Below are positions 1 to 9,209 of a stretch of DNA of 64,000 nucleotides, piece by piece. The stretch comes from Streptomyces sp. CB02056 (GTDB lineage Bacteria; Actinomycetota; Actinomycetes; Streptomycetales; Streptomycetaceae). The stretch lies in assembly GCF_001905545.1 (NCBI RefSeq), contig NZ_LIPD01000010.1, positions 186,001 through 250,000 on the forward strand, read 5' to 3'. Below the pieces are notes generated by a model, which worked only from the letters and a program-made list of their open reading frames with translations, ran no database searches and was not told where the DNA came from. Both the position numbers and the translations under genes were made by a program. The stretch's first letter is position 1; each line of letters starts with the position of its first letter.

Positions 1-1836
1 CACCCGGTACTCCGTCAGCCAGGCGTCGAAGTCCAGCGCGAGGTCGACGGCCAGCCGGACGGACTGCGGGTCGGTGTCCGGGGCGAGCGCGTCGGCGAGG
101 CGCCGCCGGTCGAGCAGGTCCAGGGCCGGGGAGGTGCGCTCGACGGCCAGCCGGGCCAGTTCGGCGCGCAGCTTCGCCGGGTAGTGCGGGTCGGTGGTGA
201 CCGGGTACGGGCTCTTCGCCCGCTCGGCGACCGCGGCCGGCAGCACGTCCCGGACGGCGGCGCGCAGCAGGCTCTTCTCCCGCCCGTCGAAGGACTTCAT
301 CGCCCACGGGGCGTTGAAGACGTACTGGACCAGCCGGTGGTCGCAGAACGGCACCCGCACCTCCAGGCCGTTGGCCATGCTCATCCGGTCCTTGCGGTCG
401 AGCAGGATGCAGACGAAGCGGGTCAGGTTGAGGTACGAGATCTCGCGCATCCGTCGTTCGAGCGGATCCGCCTCCGGCAGGTGCGGGACCTCGGCGACCG
501 CCTCGCGGTAGCGGGCCCTTCGGTAGCCGTCCAGGTCGAGCTTGCGGAGCAGTTCGGCGTCCAGGAGGTGCTCGCGCGGGGTGGCTCCGCCGCCGGCGAT
601 GCCGGTGAGGCCGAGCGCCCAGGGGAAGTCGTCGACGGCGATGGTGGCCGGGTCGTGGAACCAGCGGTAGCCGCCGAAGAGCTCGTCCGCCGACTCGCCG
701 GACAGTGCGACGGTGGAGTGGCGGCGCACGCCCCGGAAGAGCAGCAGCAGCGAGGTGTCCATGTCGCCGACGCCGTTGGGCAGGTCACGGGCGCGCAGCA
801 CGACGGAGCGCCGGGCCGGGTCCGTCAGGTCGGCCGCGTCCAGCTCGACGACGCTGTGGTTGGCGCCGACGTGGTCGGCGAGCAGCCGGGCGAACGGGCC
901 GTCCTGGGTCTGCCGGACGTCGTTGGCGTTGAAGGTCTCGCTCTGCCCGGCGAAGCCGACGGAGAAGGAGCGCACCGGGCCGGCCCCGGCCGCGCCCAGG
1001 GTCCGGGCGGCCAGGGCGGTGACGGCGCTGGAGTCCAGGCCGCCGGAGAGCAGCGAGCAGAGCGGGACGTCCGCCTCCAGCTGACGGTGCACGATGTCGT
1101 CCAGCAGGGCCCGGACGGTGGCGACCGTGGCCTCCAGGCTGTCGCGGTGCTCGCGCGCCTCCAGCGCCCAGTAGCGGCGGACCGAGAGGCCCTCGCGGCG
1201 CACCCGCACGACGTGCCCGGGCCGGACCTCGTGGATGTCCCGGTACGGGGTGAGCCCCGGGGTGCGGGCGTAGCCGAGCAGTTCGCGCAGCCCGTCCAGG
1301 TCCACCACCGGGCGGACGGCGGGGTGGGCGAACAGGGCCTTGACCTCGGAGCCGAAGACCACGCCGTCCGGGGTGCGGTGGTAGTACAGGGGTTTGACGC
1401 CCATCCGGTCGCGGACCAGCAGCAGCTCCTCGCGCCGGATGTCCCAGACCGCGAAGGCGAACATGCCGTTGAGCCGTTCGGCCAGGTGCTCGCCCCATTC
1501 CAGGTAGGCGCGCAGCACGACCTCGGTGTCGCTGCGGGTGCGGAAGCGGTGCCCGGCCGCCTCCAGTTCCGCGCGCAGTTCGCGGTGGTTGTAGACCTCG
1601 CCGCTGTAGGTGAGCACGGCCAGCGTCCGGCCGTCGTGCTCGACCGTCATCGGTTGGACGCCGCCCGCGATGTCGATCACCGCGAGCCGGCGGTGGCCGA
1701 GCACGGCGTGCGGCTCCAGGTGGACGCCGCCGGCGTCCGGGCCGCGGCGGGCCTGGGTGGCCGTCATCGCGTCGATGACCCCCCGTTCGGCGGTGAGGTC
1801 GCGCTCGAACGCGACCCATCCGGTGATCCCGCACAT
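1..1836 (-). CDS. asnB: asparagine synthase (glutamine-hydrolysing), C-terminus cut by window edge
   Basis: Makes asparagine from aspartate, ATP and glutamine in the cytoplasm. The protein begins MCGI, so Cys2 is the N-terminal nucleophile of the class II glutamine amidotransferase domain. RRGPDAGG, YSGEVYNHRELR and the RSDTEV segment follow. The ATP-pyrophosphatase signature SLLSGGLDSSA lies near residue 263 and starts the synthetase domain. The 612 codons read match AsnB length, so only a short tail should be missing. ATG at 1836 is preceded by GGAGG at a normal distance and by a good promoter at 1876-1905. It diverges from the 2053-2328 gene and sits beside glmS and a glutaminase, forming a glutamine-nitrogen block. 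A role in supplying Asn/Asp to the NRPS 54 kb away is speculative. Some AsnB paralogues amidate antibiotics, but nothing here favours that. Confidence 0.93.
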   Translation of the reverse strand, partial: MCGITGWVAFERDLTAERGVIDAMTATQARRGPDAGGVHLEPHAVLGHRRLAVIDIAGGVQPMTVEHDGRTLAVLTYSGEVYNHRELRAELEAAGHRFRTRSDTEVVLRAYLEWGEHLAERLNGMFAFAVWDIRREELLLVRDRMGVKPLYYHRTPDGVVFGSEVKALFAHPAVRPVVDLDGLRELLGYARTPGLTPYRDIHEVRPGHVVRVRREGLSVRRYWALEAREHRDSLEATVATVRALLDDIVHRQLEADVPLCSLLSGGLDSSAVTALAARTLGAAGAGPVRSFSVGFAGQSETFNANDVRQTQDGPFARLLADHVGANHSVVELDAADLTDPARRSVVLRARDLPNGVGDMDTSLLLLFRGVRRHSTVALSGESADELFGGYRWFHDPATIAVDDFPWALGLTGIAGGGATPREHLLDAELLRKLDLDGYRRARYREAVAEVPHLPEADPLERRMREISYLNLTRFVCILLDRKDRMSMANGLEVRVPFCDHRLVQYVFNAPWAMKSFDGREKSLLRAAVRDVLPAAVAERAKSPYPVTTDPHYPAKLRAELARLAVERTSPALDLLDRRRLADALAPDTDPQSVRLAVDLALDFDAWLTEYRV

Positions 1837-1875
1837 CAGCAAGCCTCCGGTCTTCCGCTTCGTGTTCAGGGGGTC

Positions 1876-1905
1876 ACGCTACGTGCGGAGTTGGCGCCGC
1901 TTCAA
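1876..1905 (-). promoter_or_regulatory. candidate promoter of asnB
   Basis: On the minus strand TTGAAG (1905-1900) and TAGCGT (1881-1876) are separated by 18 nt, a good match to the principal actinobacterial promoter. It would start a short leader about 30-35 nt ahead of the asnB ATG. Not tested. Confidence 0.55.
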
Positions 1906-1990
1906 GGGGCTTTCGGGAACAGGGGCGAACGGGTGGCCGTTCGACGGCCGAATGTGAAGGAGTCGTGGATGTGGTCTGAAAGTCGTAATG

Positions 1991-2010
1991 TCTGCCCGAT
2001 TTCGGGCAGA
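1991..2010. promoter_or_regulatory. perfect inverted repeat, candidate operator
   Basis: TCTGCCCGA-TT-TCGGGCAGA is a perfect 9-bp inverted repeat with a 2-nt centre. It ends 4 bp before the -35 box of the 2053 gene and lies about 90 bp upstream of the asnB promoter, so one regulator could act on both divergent units. The binding protein is unknown. Confidence 0.5.
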
Positions 2011-2014
2011 AACT

Positions 2015-2044
2015 TTGGCTTCGGCGGCCGGCCCGACCTAGGCT
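2015..2044 (+). promoter_or_regulatory. candidate promoter giving a leaderless transcript
   Basis: TTGGCT (2015-2020) and TAGGCT (2039-2044) are 18 nt apart. The GTG of the next gene is 8 nt past the -10 box, so the mRNA probably begins at or next to the start codon. No ribosome binding site is present, consistent with leaderless translation. Confidence 0.5.
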
Positions 2045-2052
2045 CCACACTC

Positions 2053-2328
2053 GTGCCGAGCTCACCCCACCCCCACGAAGACCTCCTCGCCCACCTCACC
2101 CGGACCAGCCCGCTCGGGCCCCGGGAGGCGGCGCGGGTCGTGGCGGAGGTGCTGGCGTACTTCTCCGAGAGCACCGAGGAGTACGTGCGCCGCCGCCACA
2201 CCGAGCTCCAGGCACGCGGTCTGACCAACGAGCGGATCTTCGCCCGGCTCACCGAGGAGCTGCCGCAGCGCCGGGTCTCGGCGCCGGAGCTCTCGGCCCG
2301 CCAGCTGCGGCGGATCGTCTACGGCTGA
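2053..2328 (+). CDS. small conserved hypothetical protein upstream of glmS (91 aa)
   Basis: Function not known to me. The 91 residues are helical and charged, with SESTEEYVRRRHTELQ, GLTNERIFARL and a C-terminal block ending SARQLRRIVYG that looks like a small nucleic-acid or protein binding module. No signal peptide or membrane segment is seen. GTG 2053 was chosen because the conserved-looking sequence begins just after it and a -10 box ends 8 nt upstream; the longer open frame to the left is only the shadow of asnB. It precedes glmS by 135 nt on the same strand and diverges from asnB, so a link to glutamine or amino-sugar metabolism is possible from context only. Confidence 0.7.
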   Translation: MPSSPHPHEDLLAHLTRTSPLGPREAARVVAEVLAYFSESTEEYVRRRHTELQARGLTNERIFARLTEELPQRRVSAPELSARQLRRIVYG

Positions 2329-2367
2329 GGCGGCCGAGGCGGCCGAGCGCCCGTCGCCCTCACCGCG

Positions 2368-2421
2368 CTCACGGCCCTCATCGGGCTGACTGCCCTCACG
2401 GCCCTCATCGGGCTGACCGCC
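2368..2421 (+). repeat. two tandem 27-nt repeats between small gene and glmS
   Basis: Units 2368-2394 and 2395-2421 (core ACGGCCCTCATCGGGCTGAC) differ at one base (T/C). They lie in the gap before glmS. A further partial GCCCTC motif occurs on each side. No obvious hairpin or reading frame; slippage array or regulatory spacer. Confidence 0.6.
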
Positions 2422-2463
2422 CTCGTTCCCGACCTTCCGAAGACTTCGAAGAGGAGACCACGC

Positions 2464-4290
<1,827 letters not shown>

Positions 4291-4401
4291 TCCCCCGGAG
4301 CCTCGGAGGAGGGCGTCCTCGGAGAGGAGGGCGCTCGTCACGGACCCGCGGGTCCCGGTCGCTGTGCGGACGGCCGGGGCCCGCGTTCCGCTGTCCGCGG
4401 G

Positions 4402-5331
4402 TCAGAACACCGAGCAGCCGGACAGGGTGGTCAGGGTGTCCAGGGCGGCGACCGCGGCGACGGAGTTGCCGGCCTGGTCCAGGCGCGGGCCCCAGGCGCA
4501 CACGGCGGCGCGGCCGGGGAGTATCGCGAGGATGCCGCCGCCGACGCCGCTCTTGCCGGGCAGGCCCACACGGAACGCGAACTCGCCGGCGGCGTCGTAG
4601 GTGCCGCAGGTGAGCAGGACGGCGTTGATCCGCTTGGTCTCGCTGCGGGACATCAGCCGGGTGCCGTCGGCGCGCACGCCGTACCGGGCGAGGAAGGAGC
4701 CGGCCAGCACCAGGTCGCGGCAGCTGGTCGCGACGGCGCAGTGGGCGTAGTAGTGCTCCAGGACGGTCTCGACCGGGTTCTCCAGGTTGCCGTGGCTGGC
4801 GATGAAGTGGGCCAGCGCGGCGTTGCGGTGGCCGTGCTCGGCCTCCGAGGCGGCGACCGCCGGGTCGGTGTCCAGCAGCGGGTTGCCGGACTCGCGGCGC
4901 AGGAACTCCCGTACCGCGCCCGAGGCGTCGCCGGTCATGGTGTGGAGCCGGTCGGTGACCACCAGGGCGCCCGCGTTGATGAACGGGTTGCGCGGGATGC
5001 CGTGCTCGGTCTCCAGCTGCACCAGGGAGTTGAACGGGTTGCCGGACGGCTCGCGGCCGACGCCCTGCCAGAGGGTGTCACCGCCGTAGGCCACCGCGAG
5101 GGCGAGCGAGAACAGCTTCGAGACGCTCTGGACGGAGAACGGCCGCTGCCAGTCCCCGACACCGTGCAGCTCCCCCTCGACGGTGGCGACGGCCATGCCG
5201 AAGGCCTCCGGGTCGGCGGTGGCGAGGGCCGGGATGTAGTCGGCGACCCGGCCCCGGCCCGTGGTCGCCCGGGCGGCCGCCTCGGCGGCCTCCAGCAGGA
5301 CCGGCCAGTCCAGGTACTCCCCGCCGGGCAC
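4402..5331 (-). CDS. glsA: glutaminase A
   Basis: Hydrolyses glutamine to glutamate and ammonia. About 309 aa from GTG 5331, the normal length for the serine-dependent glutaminase family (beta-lactamase fold). QSVSKLFSLALA contains the S-x-x-K nucleophile/base pair; EPSGNPFNSL, NPFINAGAL and the late GKSGVGGGILAILPG loop are family hallmarks. GTG 5331 is favoured because AGGAGAAG lies 10-18 nt upstream; an in-frame TTG at 5340 and an ATG at 5373 are alternatives, the latter lacking a ribosome site. Convergent with glmS; a 14-bp GGACCCGCGGGTCC palindrome at 4342-4355 may help end transcription. Confidence 0.93.
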   Translation of the reverse strand: MPGGEYLDWPVLLEAAEAAARATTGRGRVADYIPALATADPEAFGMAVATVEGELHGVGDWQRPFSVQSVSKLFSLALAVAYGGDTLWQGVGREPSGNPFNSLVQLETEHGIPRNPFINAGALVVTDRLHTMTGDASGAVREFLRRESGNPLLDTDPAVAASEAEHGHRNAALAHFIASHGNLENPVETVLEHYYAHCAVATSCRDLVLAGSFLARYGVRADGTRLMSRSETKRINAVLLTCGTYDAAGEFAFRVGLPGKSGVGGGILAILPGRAAVCAWGPRLDQAGNSVAAVAALDTLTTLSGCSVF

Positions 5332-5538
5332 ACCGTTCAACGCTTCTCCTCCACCGGCACCGACTGGGAACACGACCGGGACCGGGCGCGCGGTGCGGGT
5401 GCGTCCGGTCCGACCAGGATTATCCGTGTTTCGGGCGGGTGGGTCGGGAGGGGGGTGGGTGGTTCGCCCCGTGCGGTGTCGTGAGGCCGTCGGTGCCGGG
5501 TTGTGCCGCTCGGCGGTGTGCGGCGGCGTGCGGGCCGG

Positions 5539-6237
5539 CTACGGGGCGTTGGTGGGGGCCTGGACGGGCGGGCCGGTGAGCAGGGTGCCGGTGTCCGAGT
5601 ACGGCCAGCCGTTGGGGACGCAGCCGTGCAGCCCCTTGATCTGCTGCATCATCACCGGCGCCGGGGCGCCCGGGCCGGGGCAGTCGACGTGGCCGTTGCC
5701 GAGGATGTGGCCGACCTCGTGGTTGACGGCCAGCGCGTGGTACTGCTCGGGCCTGCCCTGGTAGAACTCGGACAACTCGGTCCAGCGGGTGAGGTTGACG
5801 ACCACCTGGTGGGTGACGCCGCAGTTCACCCAGCCGCCGGTGTCCAGCCCGTACTGGCCGCAGATCCGGTCGGTGGACTTCGGGGTGGCCAGGTAGACGG
5901 TGAAGTCCACCGGGTCGGCGGGCATCCGCTGGAACGAGGCCGTGCCGCCGGCCGCCCAGCCGTGCCGGACGTCGCCGAGGACCGCGTCCACCTCGGCGGC
6001 GAACTGCGCCGGGCTCTCCGCGATCCCGTCCTCCACCCGCACCTTGTAGCGGTACAGGTGCTCGCCGGTGCCGAAGCGGGCGGAGCCGCCCGGCGCGGTG
6101 GTGAACGCCAGCCGGTCACCGTCCCCGCCGCTCCACGGCTGCCACCAGAGCAGCCCGGCGGTCAGCGCCGCGACCAGCGCGAGGGCGGGCAGAGCGTGCC
6201 GGGGCTTCCAGCGGCGCAACCGCGCGGGCGCCCTCAC
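5539..6237 (-). CDS. DUF3152 secreted or membrane-anchored zinc-protease-like protein
   Basis: A short Arg-rich N-terminus is followed by one hydrophobic stretch (about residues 14-32, ALPALALVAALTAGLLWW), a signal or anchor, then the extracytoplasmic DUF3152 domain. AVNHEVGHILGNGH contains HExxH plus a third His, the metal site of metzincin-like proteases; four later Cys (GQYGL, NCGVT, DCPG, HGCVPN regions) could form disulfides. 232 aa. Peptidase activity is inferred from the motif; the substrate is unknown. GTG 6237 shares GTGA with the stop of the 37-aa ORF just upstream, giving translational coupling, and has GGGAG at a suitable distance. A gap of about 200 bp separates it from glsA. Confidence 0.85.
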   Translation of the reverse strand: MRAPARLRRWKPRHALPALALVAALTAGLLWWQPWSGGDGDRLAFTTAPGGSARFGTGEHLYRYKVRVEDGIAESPAQFAAEVDAVLGDVRHGWAAGGTASFQRMPADPVDFTVYLATPKSTDRICGQYGLDTGGWVNCGVTHQVVVNLTRWTELSEFYQGRPEQYHALAVNHEVGHILGNGHVDCPGPGAPAPVMMQQIKGLHGCVPNGWPYSDTGTLLTGPPVQAPTNAP

Positions 6238-6347
6238 CGGCCCGCTCCCGCCGCGGCCAGATGGCCGTACACGCCGCGCAGGGCGGCGTGGGCCATCAGG
6301 AGGGCGGTGGTGTCCGGTCGGGCGTGGATCGGGGCCAGGGTGGACAT
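6234..6347 (-). CDS. 37-aa ORF coupled to the DUF3152 gene; possible hemerythrin remnant
   Basis: ATG 6347 with GGAG about 9 nt upstream; reads MSTLAPIHARPDTTALLMAH then AALRGVYGHLAAAGAGR, and its TGA overlaps the downstream GTG (GTGA). The overlap and ribosome site argue that it is translated. DTTALLMAHAALR resembles the first helix of Streptomyces hemerythrin-like proteins, which would make this a truncated relic or a leader peptide. The frame is too short for a secure family call. Confidence 0.45.
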   Translation of the reverse strand: MSTLAPIHARPDTTALLMAHAALRGVYGHLAAAGAGR

Positions 6348-6670
6348 GGCGGAAGTGCTCCAGGACGGGATCGGCGGGCCGGGGCGGCCGATCGGCGACC
6401 GGGCCGTCGCCCGGTCGTGCGAAAGGGTGGTACCTGGAGGAACGGGGCGGGGTGCGGCGGCGGTTCAGGGCGCCTTCGCGGTTCGGGCGGTGGCGTGCGC
6501 ACGGTGCCGGCCCCTGTCGGACGGGAGGCCCGGGTGGTTCCCGGAACCGCTCGATGGTGTCACCCCGGCGGCGTGTCCCTGGGCGGCGCCGTCGGATTCG
6601 GGTGTCGTAGGGCGGGTCGATCCGTCCGGGTCGGCCCTGTCCCGAGCGAGCTGCCATCGGAGGCGCCGTC
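6348..6670. other. 323-bp divergent intergenic region
   Basis: Separates the DUF3152 operon from the CopZ-like gene. It contains GATCGGC/GCCGATC arms at 6369-6375 and 6387-6393 and a TAGGGC hexamer around 6607 that may be the -10 of the plus-strand gene. I see no further gene. Confidence 0.4.
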
Positions 6671-6886
6671 ATGTCCACCACCGCTGTTTTCACCGTCGAC
6701 GGCATGAGCTGCGGCCACTGCGAGAAGACGGTCAGCGCCGGGCTCGCCGTCCTGCCGGGCGTCACCGACGTCAGTGCCGACGCGCCGAGCGGCCGGGTCA
6801 CCGTGGCCTCCGCGCAGCCGCTGGACGAGGCCCTGGTCCGCCGCGTCGTCGACGGGGCCGGGTTCACCTTCGTCGGGCAGGCCTGA
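6671..6886 (+). CDS. heavy-metal-associated (HMA) domain copper chaperone, CopZ-like
   Basis: A 71-aa single HMA domain. GMSCGHC near residues 12-18 is the metal-binding GMxCxxC loop, in a beta-alpha-beta-beta-alpha-beta fold. Such proteins carry Cu(I) to a CopA-type ATPase. No ATPase or CsoR gene is visible in this window, so the partner is elsewhere. ATCGGAGG just upstream of the ATG is a good ribosome site. Confidence 0.9.
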   Translation: MSTTAVFTVDGMSCGHCEKTVSAGLAVLPGVTDVSADAPSGRVTVASAQPLDEALVRRVVDGAGFTFVGQA

Positions 6887-6934
6887 GGGCGGTTCCGGGG
6901 AGGGGCGGTCCGGGGATGCGGTGCAGGGGGGCGC

Positions 6935-6964
6935 GGGGCCCGGCGACTGCTGTCGACGGGCCCC
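6935..6964. terminator. weak bidirectional hairpin between convergent genes
   Basis: GGGGCCC (6935-6941) pairs with GGGCCCC (6958-6964) around a 16-nt loop, in the gap between the convergent copZ-like and DinB genes. No U-tract. Confidence 0.35.
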
Positions 6965-6986
6965 GTTGCCGTCCCGTCGGCCGGGC

Positions 6987-7553
6987 TCAGCCCATGCTCT
7001 TCGCGCCGTCCAGGGACTCGCGGATGATGTCGGCGTGACCGGCGTGCTGGGCCGTCTCGTTGGCGATGTGCAGCAGCACCCGGCGGGCCGACCACTCGGC
7101 GTCCGCCTCGAACCACGGGGCCTTCGGCAGCGGCTGGGTGGCGTCCAGGTCGGGGAGGGTGGCCACCAGCTCGTCGGTGCGCACGGCCACCTCGGCGTAC
7201 GCCGCGAGGACACCGGCCAGCGTCTCGCCCGGCAGCATGCGGAACTCGTCCGCGCGGCGGGCGAAGTCCTCCTCGGTCCAGGCGGTGAAGTCGGGCATCG
7301 CGGACGGGCCCTGCACGATGAACTCCGCCCAGAGCCGCTCGACGCTGGTCACGTGCTTGATCAGGCCGCCCAGGCACAGCTCGCTCGCACAGGTCCGCAG
7401 GCCGACCTGCTCGTCGGTGAGGTCGCGGGTGGTGAAGCGCAGGAAGTGCCGCTGCTTCTCCAGGGCCGCCAGGAGGTCGGCGCGCTCGCCGGCGAGGTTC
7501 TGCGTGGCGGCGGGGGTGGTGGCGGCGGGGGTGGTGGTCGTGGTCATCGTCAT
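6987..7553 (-). CDS. DinB / DUF664 (mini-circle) family protein
   Basis: 188 aa four-helix-bundle protein of the DinB-like DUF664 family. It has an early RADLLAALEKQR helix, LIKHVTSVERLW with the first metal-ligand-type His, and a late HIANETAQHAGHADIIRE helix with the remaining His residues. A Thr/Ala-rich N-terminus (about 17 residues) precedes the fold; a second ATG two codons later is an equally good start. Members are often mycothiol- or bacillithiol-dependent transferases, but the substrate is unknown. It diverges from a WYL regulator across 106 bp, suggesting regulation by it. Confidence 0.85.
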   Translation of the reverse strand: MTMTTTTTPAATTPAATQNLAGERADLLAALEKQRHFLRFTTRDLTDEQVGLRTCASELCLGGLIKHVTSVERLWAEFIVQGPSAMPDFTAWTEEDFARRADEFRMLPGETLAGVLAAYAEVAVRTDELVATLPDLDATQPLPKAPWFEADAEWSARRVLLHIANETAQHAGHADIIRESLDGAKSMG

Positions 7554-7659
7554 GGCCTTTCGCTGGGTTCCTGCTACGGGTTCCTGCTCCCTCGGACAAG
7601 AACAACGCTACGGACCATTGCGGTCACTTCCTGTCCTGAATCCCAGGGAGAATCGACGC

Positions 7660-8628
7660 ATGGCGAACACCAGCACGCGGACGCTGCGACTGCTCTCCCT
7701 GCTCCAGACCCACCGGTACTGGCCGGGCGACGAACTGGCCGACCGGCTCGGCGTCTCCGTCCGCACCCTGCGCCGCGACATCGACCGGCTGCGCGAACTC
7801 GGCTACCCCGTCGAGGCCCAGCGCGGCGTCGACGGCGGCTACCAGCTGGCGGCGGGCGCGGCGCTGCCGCCGCTGGTGATCGACGACGAGGAGGCGGTGG
7901 CCCTCGCGGTCGGCCTCCAGGCGGCGGCCGAGAGCCCGGTCGAGGGCGTCGCCGAGGCCTCGGCGCGGGTGCTGGCGAAGGTGGTCCAGGTGATGCCGGC
8001 CCGGCTGCGCCGCCGGGTCGAGGCGCTGCGCGCGGTCACCGTCCCGGTGGACTGGGGGACGCGGACGGGCACGGGCGTCGACCCGGACGTCCTGACGGTG
8101 GTGGCACTCGCCTGCCGGGACAGCGAGCGGGTGCGGTTCTCGTACACGGCCGCCGACGGGCGCGGTACCGACCGGCACGTCGAACCGCACCGGCTGGTCT
8201 GCCTGAACCGCCGCTGGTACCTCGTCGCGTACGACCTCGACCGGGCCGACTGGCGCAGCTTCCGCCTCGACCGCCTCACCGCCCCCACCGGCAGCGGCGC
8301 CCGCTTCGCCCCCCGGACCCTCCCGGCGGCCGACGCGGCGGAATTCGTCCGCGCGGGCCTCAACAGGATGCCCCGACCGCACCAGGTGGAGGCCCTGATC
8401 GAGGCACCGGCGGAGTTCGTCCGCGCCCGCGTCGGCCGCTGGGGCACCGTGGAACCCGTCACCCCGCACCGCTGCCGCCTACGGATGACCGCCGACTCGC
8501 TCGACTGGCCCGCCATGGCCCTCGGCTCCCTGGGCGCCGAATTCCAGGTACTCGCCCCGGACGCCCTCCGGACCCTGCTCACGGACTGGAGCACCCGCTT
8601 CGCCCGCGCAGCGGCGGAGGGGGAGTAG
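7660..8628 (+). CDS. YafY-type HTH and WYL-domain transcriptional regulator
   Basis: 322 aa. An N-terminal winged helix (RLLSLLQTHRYWPGDELADR, SVRTLRRDIDRLRELGYPV, residues 5-55) is followed by a WYL domain with PHRLVCLNRRWYLVAYDLDR (about residues 185-205) and a WCX-like C-terminal domain. WYL domains sense small ligands or nucleic acid. ATG 7660 has GGGAG upstream, and longer starts run into the divergent promoter. It probably regulates itself and the adjacent DinB gene. Confidence 0.9.
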   Translation: MANTSTRTLRLLSLLQTHRYWPGDELADRLGVSVRTLRRDIDRLRELGYPVEAQRGVDGGYQLAAGAALPPLVIDDEEAVALAVGLQAAAESPVEGVAEASARVLAKVVQVMPARLRRRVEALRAVTVPVDWGTRTGTGVDPDVLTVVALACRDSERVRFSYTAADGRGTDRHVEPHRLVCLNRRWYLVAYDLDRADWRSFRLDRLTAPTGSGARFAPRTLPAADAAEFVRAGLNRMPRPHQVEALIEAPAEFVRARVGRWGTVEPVTPHRCRLRMTADSLDWPAMALGSLGAEFQVLAPDALRTLLTDWSTRFARAAAEGE

Positions 8629-8633
8629 GCGTA

Positions 8634-9199
8634 GGAAGTCGGCCTGGCCGACTTCCGGCGTCGGGAAGGGGGTGTGGTGCACCGCTCCTGCGGCCGCTTC
8701 GTCGTGGTCTGCTGCTTCGGTGCTTGCCATGGGCGGACGACGGCCCGTTGTGGCGGAGTAGGAAGTCGACCAGGCCGACTTCTGACGGGTGGCCGTTGGG
8801 GCGTTAGCGCCTCGGCCCAGTGCAGGTGCAGGTGCTGGCGTCGGAAGTCGACGGGGCTGAGTGCCGGTGTGACCGGTGAGTGTGTCCCCTGCCAGCGAAT
8901 GCCGAGTTTCTCCGGTCTGTGTAGCTGTGGCGGCAGCCCTCGGAGACCGCTATGGCTGGCTGGTGGTGGCGGAGTGGGAAGTCGGACCCGTAGACGTACG
9001 CGCGGGCGTGGGGGATCAAGTGGGGCTTGTCAGGTGGGGGTGGGGTGGGTCCTTGTGGGCGGGGTGGCGTGGGAAGTCGGCCTGGCCGACTTCTGGTGCG
9101 GTTGTGGTGAGAGCGGGTCGGGTGGGGCCTGATGTGCTGTCGGCGCTCGGTATGGCCGGGTTGTGGTGGCGGAGTGGGACGTCGGGGCTGTCGGCTTTT
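8634..9199. repeat. cluster of at least six degenerate palindromic repeats
   Basis: Fills the 581-bp gap between the convergent WYL and MocR genes. The best copies are GGAAGTCGGCC-T-GGCCGACTTCC at 8634-8656 (perfect 11-bp arms) and 9072-9094 (10-bp arms). Weaker copies start at 8761, 8843, 8977 and 9177. Several are preceded by GTGGCGGAGTG or GTGGCGGAGTA, so the whole unit is about 35-45 bp. Intervals are 127, 82, 134, 95 and 105 bp. Base use is G/T-rich and unlike the flanking genes. No gene is supported here. Confidence 0.75.
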
Positions 9200-9209
9200 G
9201 GTGTGGGGG

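Noticed and set aside
2329-2463. glmS ribozyme/riboswitch
   Set aside because: The leader is short and made mostly of tandem repeats; no recognisable ribozyme core, and the element is chiefly known from Firmicutes.
8634-9199. CRISPR-like array
   Set aside because: Repeats are internally palindromic, diverged and unevenly spaced (82-134 bp), with no leader and no cas genes.
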